From positions 1 to 5,243 of the forward strand of contig JAGODW010000143.1 of the NCBI GenBank assembly GCA_017998025.1: a stretch of DNA of 5,243 nucleotides, in the 5' to 3' direction. This document shows positions 1 to 5,243 of this stretch, one piece after another. This DNA comes from Spirochaetales bacterium. GTDB lineage: Bacteria > Spirochaetota > Spirochaetia > DTKZ01. Both the position numbers and the translations under genes were made by a program. Under the pieces are notes generated by a model. The model did no database searches. It was not told the DNA's origin and worked only from the letters and a program-made list of their open reading frames with translations. Positions within the stretch are counted from its first letter, which is position 1, and each line of letters begins with the position of its first letter.

Positions 1-236
1 TTACTGAATTGACCGCGTCCCTGGATTTTGAGAAAGGCGGAGAAATTGCAAAGAACCTTCTCGGTCTATACCTTTTCTTTAACCGGCAGCTAATGGAAGC
101 AAACGTCCGCAAAGACGCTAAACCAATGGAGGACGTTCGTAAGCTTCTGGAAGAATTACGGGAGGCGTGGATTAAAATTGCCCACGTTCAGGTAGAAGAA
201 TCCACACCCCGTTCCGGGGTAAATCTAGCTGGTTGA
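1..236 (+). CDS. fliS: Flagellar export chaperone FliS, C-terminal part (5' end outside window)
   Basis: FliS is a small cytoplasmic four-helix chaperone that binds the C-terminal end of newly made flagellin, stops it polymerising early and delivers it to the flagellar type III export gate. The frame is open from the left edge (first full codon at 3) to a TGA at 234-236, giving 77 visible residues. FliS proteins are usually about 125-150 residues, so roughly the first half lies outside. The visible part carries the family's C-terminal signature: LDFEKGGEIAKNL, then LYLFFNRQLMEAN, and LLEELREAWIKI near the end. The TTG at position 9 is an internal codon, not the start, because the family pattern continues upstream of it. 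The next gene begins 4 nt after the stop, so the two are almost certainly co-transcribed. The call is firm; which flagellin it serves cannot be seen. Confidence 0.93.
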   Translation, partial: TELTASLDFEKGGEIAKNLLGLYLFFNRQLMEANVRKDAKPMEDVRKLLEELREAWIKIAHVQVEESTPRSGVNLAG

Positions 237-240
237 AATT

Positions 241-660
241 ATGCATAGCCTCCAATTAAAAGCCGCATTGGAAGAGCGGTTATCTTTTTATTCCCATTTA
301 ATGGAAAAGCTCAGTAAAGCGATTGAGCAGGAAGATGCGGAACGGATCGAATACTATCAGGGTCTGGAACAGGAAACACTCAAGAGTCTAACAAACCTCG
401 AGCGATGCATCTCCGCACTATCCCGGGATACTGGCCTTTTCCCGGAAGCTACAGCTGGGAAGCCTTTTGAAGACGAGCTTCTTTTAGAATCGAGGGTCCA
501 AAAAGCACGCCAGCGGGCTCTAGAAGCCACCCGGGGTAACTGCGTTCTGTTAAGAAGGCAATTGGACGATTTAAAACTTCGAATGTCTCATGTTCGCTCT
601 AAGAATACCCCTCTCAGCTTCAAAGACACCGCCCCCTCTTTTATTGATTTAGATATATAG
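241..660 (+). CDS. Small helical protein, probable FlgN/FliT-type flagellar chaperone
   Basis: This 139-residue protein is almost wholly alpha-helical by eye. There is a charged helix pair at about residues 1-62, a glycine/proline break (GLFPEATAGKP, 65-75), a long helix at 77-118, and a 20-residue tail ending SFIDLDI. No signal peptide or membrane segment is seen. Size, helical pattern and position directly after fliS fit the FlgN/FliT class of export chaperones, which bind hook-associated or cap proteins; in Bacillus fliT follows fliS. This is context plus fold, since these families have almost no diagnostic residues. The ATG at 241 is the only ordinary start after an in-frame TAG at 226-228. 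No Shine-Dalgarno precedes it, so translation probably relies on ribosomes ending fliS 4 nt upstream. The last 20 bases overlap the end of the opposite-strand CapA gene. The gene is sure; the function is moderate. Confidence 0.8.
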   Translation: MHSLQLKAALEERLSFYSHLMEKLSKAIEQEDAERIEYYQGLEQETLKSLTNLERCISALSRDTGLFPEATAGKPFEDELLLESRVQKARQRALEATRGNCVLLRRQLDDLKLRMSHVRSKNTPLSFKDTAPSFIDLDI

Positions 661-2137
661 CCTTAGAAAGGCGATAGAATCGTTCCACAATACGAGGTGA
701 TGGATCCAGCCGAACAGAGATTGCCTGTAACCGCACCGGATATACCTCCAGATACCTTGCCTCTCCCCCATACAGTCCCAAAGAAAGAATACAGGAATCT
801 TCTCCATACTTTGTCTCATCCATTCCCGGAAAAATAAAGTTACCCAGAGAATACAAAATTAGTTTTCCCTTATAGACTTCCATTCCTTGAAGCACATGGG
901 GATGAGACCCTACTACTAAATCCGCTCCGGCATCTATCCATTTATGATAGAGAAGTCTCTGTTCCTTCTGAGGGATCTCTGCCCATTCATATCCCCCATG
1001 GACCATAACGATATCAAAGCTATTGGAGGAAAAGTTGAGCGACATGCTCTGTAAGGCTTCCTCCCCTTCCCAGAGGATCCCTCCTCTATCCAGTCCCGCG
1101 GCAGCATCCTTCTTTCCATCAAACTTTCCCGGTTCTGGCGGATAAGCTCCCACGGCCAGTACCTGTACCAGAAGGGAATCTAGATAAAACTTCCACGGTT
1201 TTGAGGCTTCTTCCACGTTGCGACCGACTCCCGAGGTTCCGATACCTCTTTCTTGCAGAGCTTTAAGGGTATCTAGAAACCCCTCCTCCCCATAATCAAA
1301 CACATGGTTGTTTACCACAGAGAGGTATTGAAAACCTGCCTGTTTCAAACGCGGAAGGATTTCCGGAGGGAACTTAAAGGTATACGATTTTTTTAGCGCT
1401 TTTTCCCCACGGGTTACTGCCCCTTCCAGGTTTCCCAGACATAGGTCGTGACTTTGAAGGATAGGCAGGGTATCGCCGAATACGGCCTTTAGGCCGTTCT
1501 CTCCCTGCTGAAGAAGACGCTCCACCCCTCTTCCGGCCATAATATCCCCTACTGCTGCAATACGTGCTATCCGGGGCGGTTCTGGATCCGGGATCGATTG
1601 AAACCAGTGCAGGAGTGTTTCTTTCTGGGCCTGCGATGCGTTGAGATGCTCAAATCTTACACGTAAAACGACTTTTCCCAGATAGGGGTATCCTTCCTCT
1701 CCCGGGAATAATCCATTTACCCGAAGAGCCTTATAGGGAAACTGGATTGAATCGAGCGGAACGAGAGAAAATTCTTTTACTTCTTCCTTCTGGATATTGG
1801 TTCCAGGGTCGAGAAACGAAGTTTTAGGGGCAAAGGGAATGATTTTTAAGGTTTTTTTGAGGTCATCCCTCTTCAATTCGTCCTGGAAATCTATACTACT
1901 GCGAGGGAAACCTTCACGAACCAGGAGTAAAGGAATTGCATTTAACTCGCTGTTCACCGGGACTGACCCCTTCTTTTCTATCCGTTTCCAGGAAAATCCC
2001 TCTGGCAACGGCGGGAGTTTTTCTCCGTATTCCTCTAAAGCCGGTTCTATATAAATAGGTATTTCCCGGTGAAAAGAACAAGAAACAGCCCCTCCCATCC
2101 ATAGGATGAGAAGGGCTGTAGATAAAATTGTGATCAT
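641..2137 (-). CDS. CapA-family (PGA_cap) metallophosphoesterase-fold lipoprotein
   Basis: This 498-residue CapA-family protein has its PGA_cap domain at about residues 190-440. The conserved blocks are AAVGDIMAGRG (195-204), GNLEG (235-239), VVNNHVFDYGEEGF (274-287), MVHGGYEW (378-385), AGADLVVGSHPHVLQ (404-418) and LYSLGNFIF (428-436). The Asp, Asn, Glu and His residues in these blocks match the metal site expected of this phosphoesterase-like fold. The founding member acts in poly-gamma-glutamate capsule making in Bacillus, but many homologues have no such role and no capB/capC neighbour is present, so the substrate is unknown. Residues 1-20 form a hydrophobic leader ending GAVSC, so it is probably a lipoprotein with Cys20 lipidated, although Ala at -3 is atypical and the leader lacks early basic residues. 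Residues 21-190 precede the catalytic domain; 123-161 resemble a lobe of a periplasmic binding protein. An in-frame TAA 18 nt upstream forces the ATG at 2137. It is third in the leftward operon. Confidence 0.9.
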   Translation of the reverse strand: MITILSTALLILWMGGAVSCSFHREIPIYIEPALEEYGEKLPPLPEGFSWKRIEKKGSVPVNSELNAIPLLLVREGFPRSSIDFQDELKRDDLKKTLKIIPFAPKTSFLDPGTNIQKEEVKEFSLVPLDSIQFPYKALRVNGLFPGEEGYPYLGKVVLRVRFEHLNASQAQKETLLHWFQSIPDPEPPRIARIAAVGDIMAGRGVERLLQQGENGLKAVFGDTLPILQSHDLCLGNLEGAVTRGEKALKKSYTFKFPPEILPRLKQAGFQYLSVVNNHVFDYGEEGFLDTLKALQERGIGTSGVGRNVEEASKPWKFYLDSLLVQVLAVGAYPPEPGKFDGKKDAAAGLDRGGILWEGEEALQSMSLNFSSNSFDIVMVHGGYEWAEIPQKEQRLLYHKWIDAGADLVVGSHPHVLQGMEVYKGKLILYSLGNFIFPGMDETKYGEDSCILSLGLYGGEARYLEVYPVRLQAISVRLDPSPRIVERFYRLSKAIYLNQ

Positions 2138-2143
2138 CGAATT

Positions 2144-2163
2144 ACGGTATGCTTACCTACCGT
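2144..2163 (-). promoter_or_regulatory. Inverted repeat at the LysM gene / CapA gene junction
   Basis: In the leftward message, ACGGTA-N8-TACCGT can form a six-pair stem that contains the LysM protein stop codon and ends 6 nt before the CapA-gene ATG. The only purine-rich, SD-like stretch upstream of that ATG (GGTAGGTAAG) lies within it, so the fold could influence coupling between the two genes. No T-run follows, so it is not a terminator. Confidence 0.4.
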
Positions 2164-3263
2164 TCACCGCTTCGCTGTTCTCCCTTAATACTCGGTATCC
2201 GAAGACGAGTTCCCGGAAGAATAAGATCTGGATTGTCCGGATCCGGAAGGAGCTGTTTATTAGCCTCATAGAGTATCTTCCATTTCCAGGGGTCTCCATA
2301 GACAAAGTCGTACTCTGCGATCCTCCAGAAGCACTCCCTCCGTTCAGGAATGAGTTTCACCGTGTAAAATTCCGGTAAGATAGAGGCAGATTTGGCTACC
2401 GCCTCCTTCCAGCTGGCATTGTACGCTTCAATAGCCTCTCCGGAAACTTTCCAGGCTTCATCGTATGCCCGGGAAGCATACAGCATCTCTGCCTCGCTTT
2501 GTTTTCTCTGACCCGTTGCATATAGGTCTGTAGCAAGCTTTTGCGCTTCCGCTTCCTCTGCTTTTGTTTTAGCGGCAAGAATTTCTGCCCTGCGTTTCGC
2601 TGCTAAAGCCCCCATCCCTGCGTCGAACACCGTCTGATAATCCTTCAGTGCATTGGAAAGCTGTAATTGAGCCTGCGCATTGTCCTTATCCATCAATTCC
2701 TTACCTCTCTTGTAGGCTTCTTCCGCTCTTCGAAACTCGGTAGGCCGGGAGGATGCAAGGTCATACTTTAAGATCAAATCCCGAAGATTCTCTACTTTAG
2801 CCAGTTCCGCTGTAGGAGCAGGAGTAACGAGTTGAATATCCTTCAACAGGTCCAATACTTTCCGGTACCCTTCCGCACTTTCCTCATACTGTTCGGCATT
2901 AAATGCAGTTTCTGCAATTTGAAATACCGTTCGTGCCTCTGTATACTCTTTCGGATAATGTTTTAACGCATTGATATAATCCGCATATTTCAGTCGATCC
3001 GTAGCCCGGTTCTTTAAATTATAGGCCATGTATCGAAGTCTCAAATATTCTGCATATTCCCGGGCCTTCTTGAATTGTTCCTGTGCCTGAGCAGCTAATT
3101 CCACGGATCGATCATAGTCTCCTTCCTCGAAGGCTTGCTTTGCCTGGGCCTGCAACTCAAGCCCTTTCCGATATTCCGGATTATCCAGTAGATTCTGCGC
3201 AGGCAGGGAAGTTAAGCCCACAAGCATTATTCCCAGGAAAAATAGTATGGTTCGTTTTTTCAT
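2157..3263 (-). CDS. Secreted helical-repeat protein with C-terminal LysM domain
   Basis: This 368-residue exported protein has an N-terminal signal peptide (MKKRT then a hydrophobic run, cleavage near Ala22-Gln23). A long Ala/Glu/Lys-rich helical region with TPR-like pieces follows (EEGDYDRSVELA at 46-57; AEQYEESAEGYRKVL at 123-137). A C-terminal LysM domain lies at about 299-358, closing with the typical NPDLILPGTRLRIP. LysM domains bind N-acetylglucosamine-containing glycans, so peptidoglycan attachment in the periplasm is the natural inference. Residues 156-284 align without gaps to residues 53-181 of the lipoprotein encoded just upstream. The start ATG overlaps that gene's TGA (ATGA) and has a GGAGG 6 nt before it, which fixes the start. 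The CapA-family gene follows 19 nt after the stop. I do not recognise a named family for the helical part; a structural or assembly role is inference. Confidence 0.9.
   Translation of the reverse strand: MKKRTILFFLGIMLVGLTSLPAQNLLDNPEYRKGLELQAQAKQAFEEGDYDRSVELAAQAQEQFKKAREYAEYLRLRYMAYNLKNRATDRLKYADYINALKHYPKEYTEARTVFQIAETAFNAEQYEESAEGYRKVLDLLKDIQLVTPAPTAELAKVENLRDLILKYDLASSRPTEFRRAEEAYKRGKELMDKDNAQAQLQLSNALKDYQTVFDAGMGALAAKRRAEILAAKTKAEEAEAQKLATDLYATGQRKQSEAEMLYASRAYDEAWKVSGEAIEAYNASWKEAVAKSASILPEFYTVKLIPERRECFWRIAEYDFVYGDPWKWKILYEANKQLLPDPDNPDLILPGTRLRIPSIKGEQRSGER
2412..2798 (-). repeat. Paralogous helical domain, copy in the LysM protein (residues 156-284)
   Basis: Partner of the domain in the lipoprotein upstream. 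Matching landmarks are GKELMDKDN, YQTVFDAG and EAIEAYN. The copy lies directly before the LysM domain. A looser echo of its opening (PTEFRRAEEA) appears earlier in the same protein as PKEYTEARTV, hinting at an older internal repeat. Confidence 0.8.
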
Positions 3264-3928
3264 GGGTTGCCTCCACTGATCTCTTTGCTAACTTCCTCAA
3301 GCCGGGAAGTAGTTACCTCCTGTTCCTGAGCAGCATCACTCAACTTCTTTTCCGCAGCCAACCGTTTCTGTTCCGCTATCTCAATACTCCTGTTATAGGC
3401 AGCCACAGCTTCCTCTGACGCCTGGTAGGCTTCCAGATACTTCTTTTCTCCATACAACCGCATCGCTTCGGCTCTCTTATTCTCTGCCAGCGTATACTCT
3501 GAAACTGCTGCCCGGGGGGCTTTTGCCGCTTCTGCCTTCTTGCGGGCTGTATTCATCTCTGTAGATCGAGTTTCAGCCGTTTTCTCCAGTCCCGCGTCCA
3601 GGACGGCATTGTACCGTTTCCCCGCACTGACCAAAAGATCCTTTGCTCTGGCATTATCCTTGCCCATGGCTTCTTTGCCTGCTGCGAGCTCTTCGTTGGC
3701 CCGCTGGTACTCATCGGGCAATGCAAAAGAAAGATTGTACTTATCGATCGTTTCTTTTAAAGATTCCGCATTCTTCAGCTCTTCCTCTGGTGCAGGAACG
3801 GTAACTACCGTGGGAGCTGGAGGTGCAGGTGGCGGTGCTTCCTCTTTGGGGGGCGGTGTTGAAGCGCATGCCCCAGCCATTAAAGCAACTATGGGTACTA
3901 CCACCCAATACCACAGTATTCTTTTCAT
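3260..3928 (-). CDS. Proline-rich, coiled lipoprotein (paralogue of the adjacent LysM protein)
   Basis: This 222-residue protein is first in the leftward operon. The leader MKRILWYWVV followed by VPIVALMAGAC gives a probable lipidation site at Cys21; the lipobox is loose (A-G-A-C), as accepted in spirochaetes. Next come a proline/alanine linker (residues 24-47, with PPPKEEAPPPAPPAP), which may reach away from the membrane, and a charged helical domain at about 50-215 rich in Ala, Glu and Lys. Residues 53-181 match the LysM protein ungapped, including KEAMGKDNARA against KELMDKDNAQA, but this protein has no LysM domain. The start ATG has GGAGG 5 nt upstream. The final TGA overlaps the next start by 4 nt, implying translational coupling and matched synthesis. 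The pairing suggests the two helical proteins work together, with one lipid-anchored and one glycan-binding; that is inference. No named family is recognised with certainty. Confidence 0.88.
   Translation of the reverse strand: MKRILWYWVVVPIVALMAGACASTPPPKEEAPPPAPPAPTVVTVPAPEEELKNAESLKETIDKYNLSFALPDEYQRANEELAAGKEAMGKDNARAKDLLVSAGKRYNAVLDAGLEKTAETRSTEMNTARKKAEAAKAPRAAVSEYTLAENKRAEAMRLYGEKKYLEAYQASEEAVAAYNRSIEIAEQKRLAAEKKLSDAAQEQEVTTSRLEEVSKEISGGNP
3270..3274 (-). promoter_or_regulatory. Ribosome binding site of the LysM protein gene
   Basis: On the minus strand GGAGG stands 6 nt before the ATG at 3263. It lies inside the last codons of the lipoprotein gene and fixes the LysM protein start at the ATGA overlap. 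Confidence 0.85.
3386..3772 (-). repeat. Paralogous helical domain, copy in the lipoprotein (residues 53-181)
   Basis: A 129-residue segment that aligns without gaps to residues 156-284 of the neighbouring LysM protein, about 54 identities (42%) by hand count. The best-kept parts are GKEAMGKDN, the YNAVLDAG region and the end EAVAAYN. Confidence 0.8.
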
Positions 3929-3933
3929 GCAGA

Positions 3934-3938
3934 CCTCC
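3934..3938 (-). promoter_or_regulatory. Ribosome binding site of the lipoprotein gene
   Basis: On the minus strand GGAGG, within AGGGAGGTCTGC, ends 5 nt before the ATG at 3928. It is a strong site and supports this start, which also gives a proper signal peptide. Confidence 0.85.
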
Positions 3939-3959
3939 CTCTACATTAATCTCCCTTAA

Positions 3960-3988
3960 AACATACTACGCTCTACCTGGAACCGCAA
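3960..3988 (-). promoter_or_regulatory. Weak candidate promoter of the lipoprotein-LysM-CapA operon
   Basis: Reading leftward: TTGCGG (3988-3983, 3 of 6), a 17-nt spacer and TATGTT (3965-3960, 4 of 6). A start near 3953 would leave a short leader of about 25 nt containing the GGAGG. The match is modest. Another weak pair, CTAACA-N17-TAAATA, lies further upstream at about 4020-4048. Confidence 0.25.
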
Positions 3989-4050
3989 GAGTTAATAGCA
4001 GAAAATCTCCAAAAAGGCACTTATTTACCCATAAAAATGCTTTCTGTTAG

Positions 4051-4066
4051 CAGAACTTTTGTTCTG
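4051..4066. repeat. Perfect inverted repeat, CAGAAC-TTTT-GTTCTG
   Basis: Six-base perfect arms around a TTTT centre, in the middle of the divergent intergenic region. It has no T-run after it on either strand, so it does not look like a terminator. It could be an operator half of a pair with the dyad 4 nt to its right. Confidence 0.6.
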
Positions 4067-4070
4067 GACT

Positions 4071-4093
4071 CTCCTGTCTTTTCAAAACAGGAG
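4071..4093. repeat. Inverted repeat CTCCTGT-N9-ACAGGAG
   Basis: Seven-base perfect arms (4071-4077 and 4087-4093) around a 9-nt centre in which two more pairs are possible. It covers the -35 box of the rightward promoter candidate, a usual place for a repressor operator. No T-run follows on either strand, and terminating there would make little sense between divergent genes. Confidence 0.6.
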
Positions 4094-4107
4094 TACTTTC
4101 ATAGAAT
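4079..4107 (+). promoter_or_regulatory. Candidate sigma-70-type promoter of the Rsm22-like gene
   Basis: TTTTCA (4079-4084, 4 of 6 to TTGACA), a 17-nt spacer and TAGAAT (4102-4107, 5 of 6 to TATAAT). The expected start point is about 4113-4115, on the GTG at 4114, which would make the message leaderless or nearly so. The -35 box lies inside the inverted repeat at 4071-4093. Judged by eye only. Confidence 0.45.
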
Positions 4108-4113
4108 CATCGT

Positions 4114-5243
4114 GTGAAAAATTACTTGCCCCTCCTTTTAGACATTGCGAACGAATCGGGAAAACCTTTTTCACCTCATAAAAAGGGCGAAGCAGGCCTT
4201 TCTCGGGAAGAAATCTACCGTATTTCCCGAGAAGTCCAAAGAATCTCTATGGGGTTAACAGGGGAAAGAGCCCTTGCAGGAGTACCCTACCTTGAAGATT
4301 CCTATTCTTTAGGGGCCTACCTTTTGTACTATTGGCCGATTTCGTACGCTGCCGCTACGGCTCTCCTCCGTCCTATCGTAAGTTCCTGGATCAGCAGCGA
4401 GCATACTCCCAAACAAGCTCTGGATCTGGGAGCTGGAGGGGGGCCGGTTTCGTTCACGCTCCTGGATCAGGGAATTGCTTCAGTAACAGCCTGCGACCGG
4501 AGCCCTAAGGCCTTACAGGTTTTACAAGAGCTATCGCGGAGGCGGAAAGCACGGCTGAAAACCATTTTTATTGATCTGGAGACTGCCGAACCTGTTTTTC
4601 CCGGTTCCGGGCCCTTTCACCTTATCACTCTGGGGAACCTGTTGAACGAACTATGGAAAGGAGCACCCGATAGGATTTTTCGAAGATTTCGACTGGTACA
4701 ATCCTTGATACCGCTCCTGGCTCCGGAGGGGAAAATTGTAATCCTGGAACCAGCTCTCTCCCAAACATCACAGGAACTTCTTAAGGTAAGAGACCTTTTA
4801 ACACAGGAGGGAAAACTGGGGGTGGAACAGCCCTGTTTTTTCCAAAAGCCCTGCCCCGCGCTCCCGGAAGGGAGCTGCCACACGGAGATTCCCTGGAATC
4901 CTCCTTCCCTGGTACGAGAGATCGGCCGGCGAGCACGAATTACCGATCGTACCTCGGTAAAGTTCTCCTACCTCGTACTAAGCAGTGAGGCTGCGTCTCA
5001 TTCTGCAAGGGAGTCCTTCTCTGCCTCCCAGACCCCTGAAGGCCTTCCCCATCGGGTGGTTTCAGATCCTCTTCTTTCCAAAAGCGGGAGAATCCGATAC
5101 CTTGTCTGTGGCCCCCTGGGAAGATTTGCCCTCTCTGCTAAAAGGCACTCTATAAAACATTCCTACTCAAAGGAGGGTTCATTGAACTCTGCGTTGAAGA
5201 CATTCCTATCCCTCAAACGAGGAGATGTAATACAATTCTGGAA
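4114..5243 (+). CDS. Rsm22/METTL17-type ribosome-associated SAM-fold Fe-S protein, 3' end outside window
   Basis: The frame is open from GTG 4114 to the right edge (376 full codons) with no stop; an in-frame TAG at 4102-4104 limits the start. The product resembles the Rsm22 family: putative rRNA methyltransferase-like proteins that act on small ribosomal subunit maturation, and whose mitochondrial members bind a [4Fe-4S] cluster. Seen, counting from the GTG: an SAM-binding glycine loop ALDLGAGGGPVSF (102-114), an acidic residue after strand 2 (ACDR, Asp128), the block LGNLLNELW (173-181), and Cys241, Cys247, Cys255 (followed by His) and Cys332 (YLVCGPLGR). A serine-rich stretch at about 290-305 separates the last cysteine from the other three. 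No ribosome site precedes the GTG; TTG 4126 is a possible alternative, and ATG 4249 would cut a region rich in conserved-looking residues. A promoter-like pair lies directly upstream. Family call fairly sure; catalysis uncertain. Confidence 0.88.
   Translation, partial: MKNYLPLLLDIANESGKPFSPHKKGEAGLSREEIYRISREVQRISMGLTGERALAGVPYLEDSYSLGAYLLYYWPISYAAATALLRPIVSSWISSEHTPKQALDLGAGGGPVSFTLLDQGIASVTACDRSPKALQVLQELSRRRKARLKTIFIDLETAEPVFPGSGPFHLITLGNLLNELWKGAPDRIFRRFRLVQSLIPLLAPEGKIVILEPALSQTSQELLKVRDLLTQEGKLGVEQPCFFQKPCPALPEGSCHTEIPWNPPSLVREIGRRARITDRTSVKFSYLVLSSEAASHSARESFSASQTPEGLPHRVVSDPLLSKSGRIRYLVCGPLGRFALSAKRHSIKHSYSKEGSLNSALKTFLSLKRGDVIQFW

Noticed and set aside
660..672. Short hairpin GCCTT-AGA-AAGGC just after the flagellar gene stop, as a terminator
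   Set aside because: Only five pairs, no T-run on either strand, and it lies inside the coding end of the CapA gene.
641..2137. Poly-gamma-glutamate capsule locus
   Set aside because: Only the CapA-type domain is present; no capB ligase or capC homologue is in the window, and the family is functionally broad.
2106..2378. Rightward open frame across the CapA/LysM gene junction
   Set aside because: It lies opposite the conserved LysM domain and the lipoprotein leader, and its product shows no recognisable domain.
2157..3928. Classical TPR array in the LysM protein and lipoprotein
   Set aside because: A few TPR-like stretches exist, but I could not find consecutive 34-residue units with the usual consensus, so only 'TPR-like helical region' is claimed.
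3540..3959. Rightward open frame of 139 codons opposite the lipoprotein gene
   Set aside because: It is an antisense shadow: low-complexity Ser/Ala/Gly runs mirror the Ala/Glu/Pro-rich real protein, with no ribosome site, while the opposite frame has signal peptide, SD and a paralogue.
4071..4093. Rho-independent terminator
   Set aside because: The stem is reasonable, but no T-run follows on either strand and the site is upstream of both flanking genes.
4617..4883. Leftward open frame opposite the Rsm22-like gene
   Set aside because: The other strand encodes the conserved NLLNEL block and the cysteine cluster over the same bases.

Overview
The window looks like chromosomal DNA of a flagellated diderm bacterium, most plausibly a spirochaete of the Treponema/Spirochaeta type. 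The grounds are a flagellin chaperone gene (fliS), two lipoproteins whose lipoboxes carry Ala at -3 as the relaxed spirochaetal lipobox allows, a helical-repeat LysM protein, and an Rsm22-type iron-sulfur protein. No 16S or species-level marker is present, so this placement is inference. I see no tRNA, rRNA, CRISPR array, insertion sequence or phage gene.

Layout. Positions 1-660 (+ strand) hold the end of a flagellar operon: the C-terminal half of fliS, then after a 4-nt gap a small all-helical protein that looks like a FlgN/FliT-type export chaperone. Its last 20 bases overlap, tail to tail, the end of a leftward operon. That operon (3928 down to 641) has three genes: a proline-rich lipoprotein, a secreted LysM protein overlapping it by 4 nt (ATGA), and a CapA-family lipoprotein 19 nt further on. 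All three products should be exported, so this is a cell-envelope operon. The first two share an ungapped 129-residue helical domain, with about 54 identities by hand count, and so are diverged paralogues encoded side by side.

Positions 3929-4113 are a divergent intergenic region with two adjacent inverted repeats (4051-4066 and 4071-4093) and a promoter-like pair (TTTTCA-N17-TAGAAT) facing right. Its predicted start point falls on the first usable start codon of the next gene, suggesting a leaderless message. From 4114 to the window end runs one long open frame, cut by the window edge. It encodes an Rsm22/METTL17-type ribosome-associated protein with an SAM-binding motif and four cysteines in a CX5C-X7-C-Xn-C arrangement.

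The parts do not form one pathway: they are the end of a flagellar assembly cluster, a compact envelope operon, and the start of a separately transcribed ribosome-maturation gene. The least described part is the paired-paralogue lipoprotein/LysM/CapA operon. I do not see a defence, mobile or biosynthetic system here.
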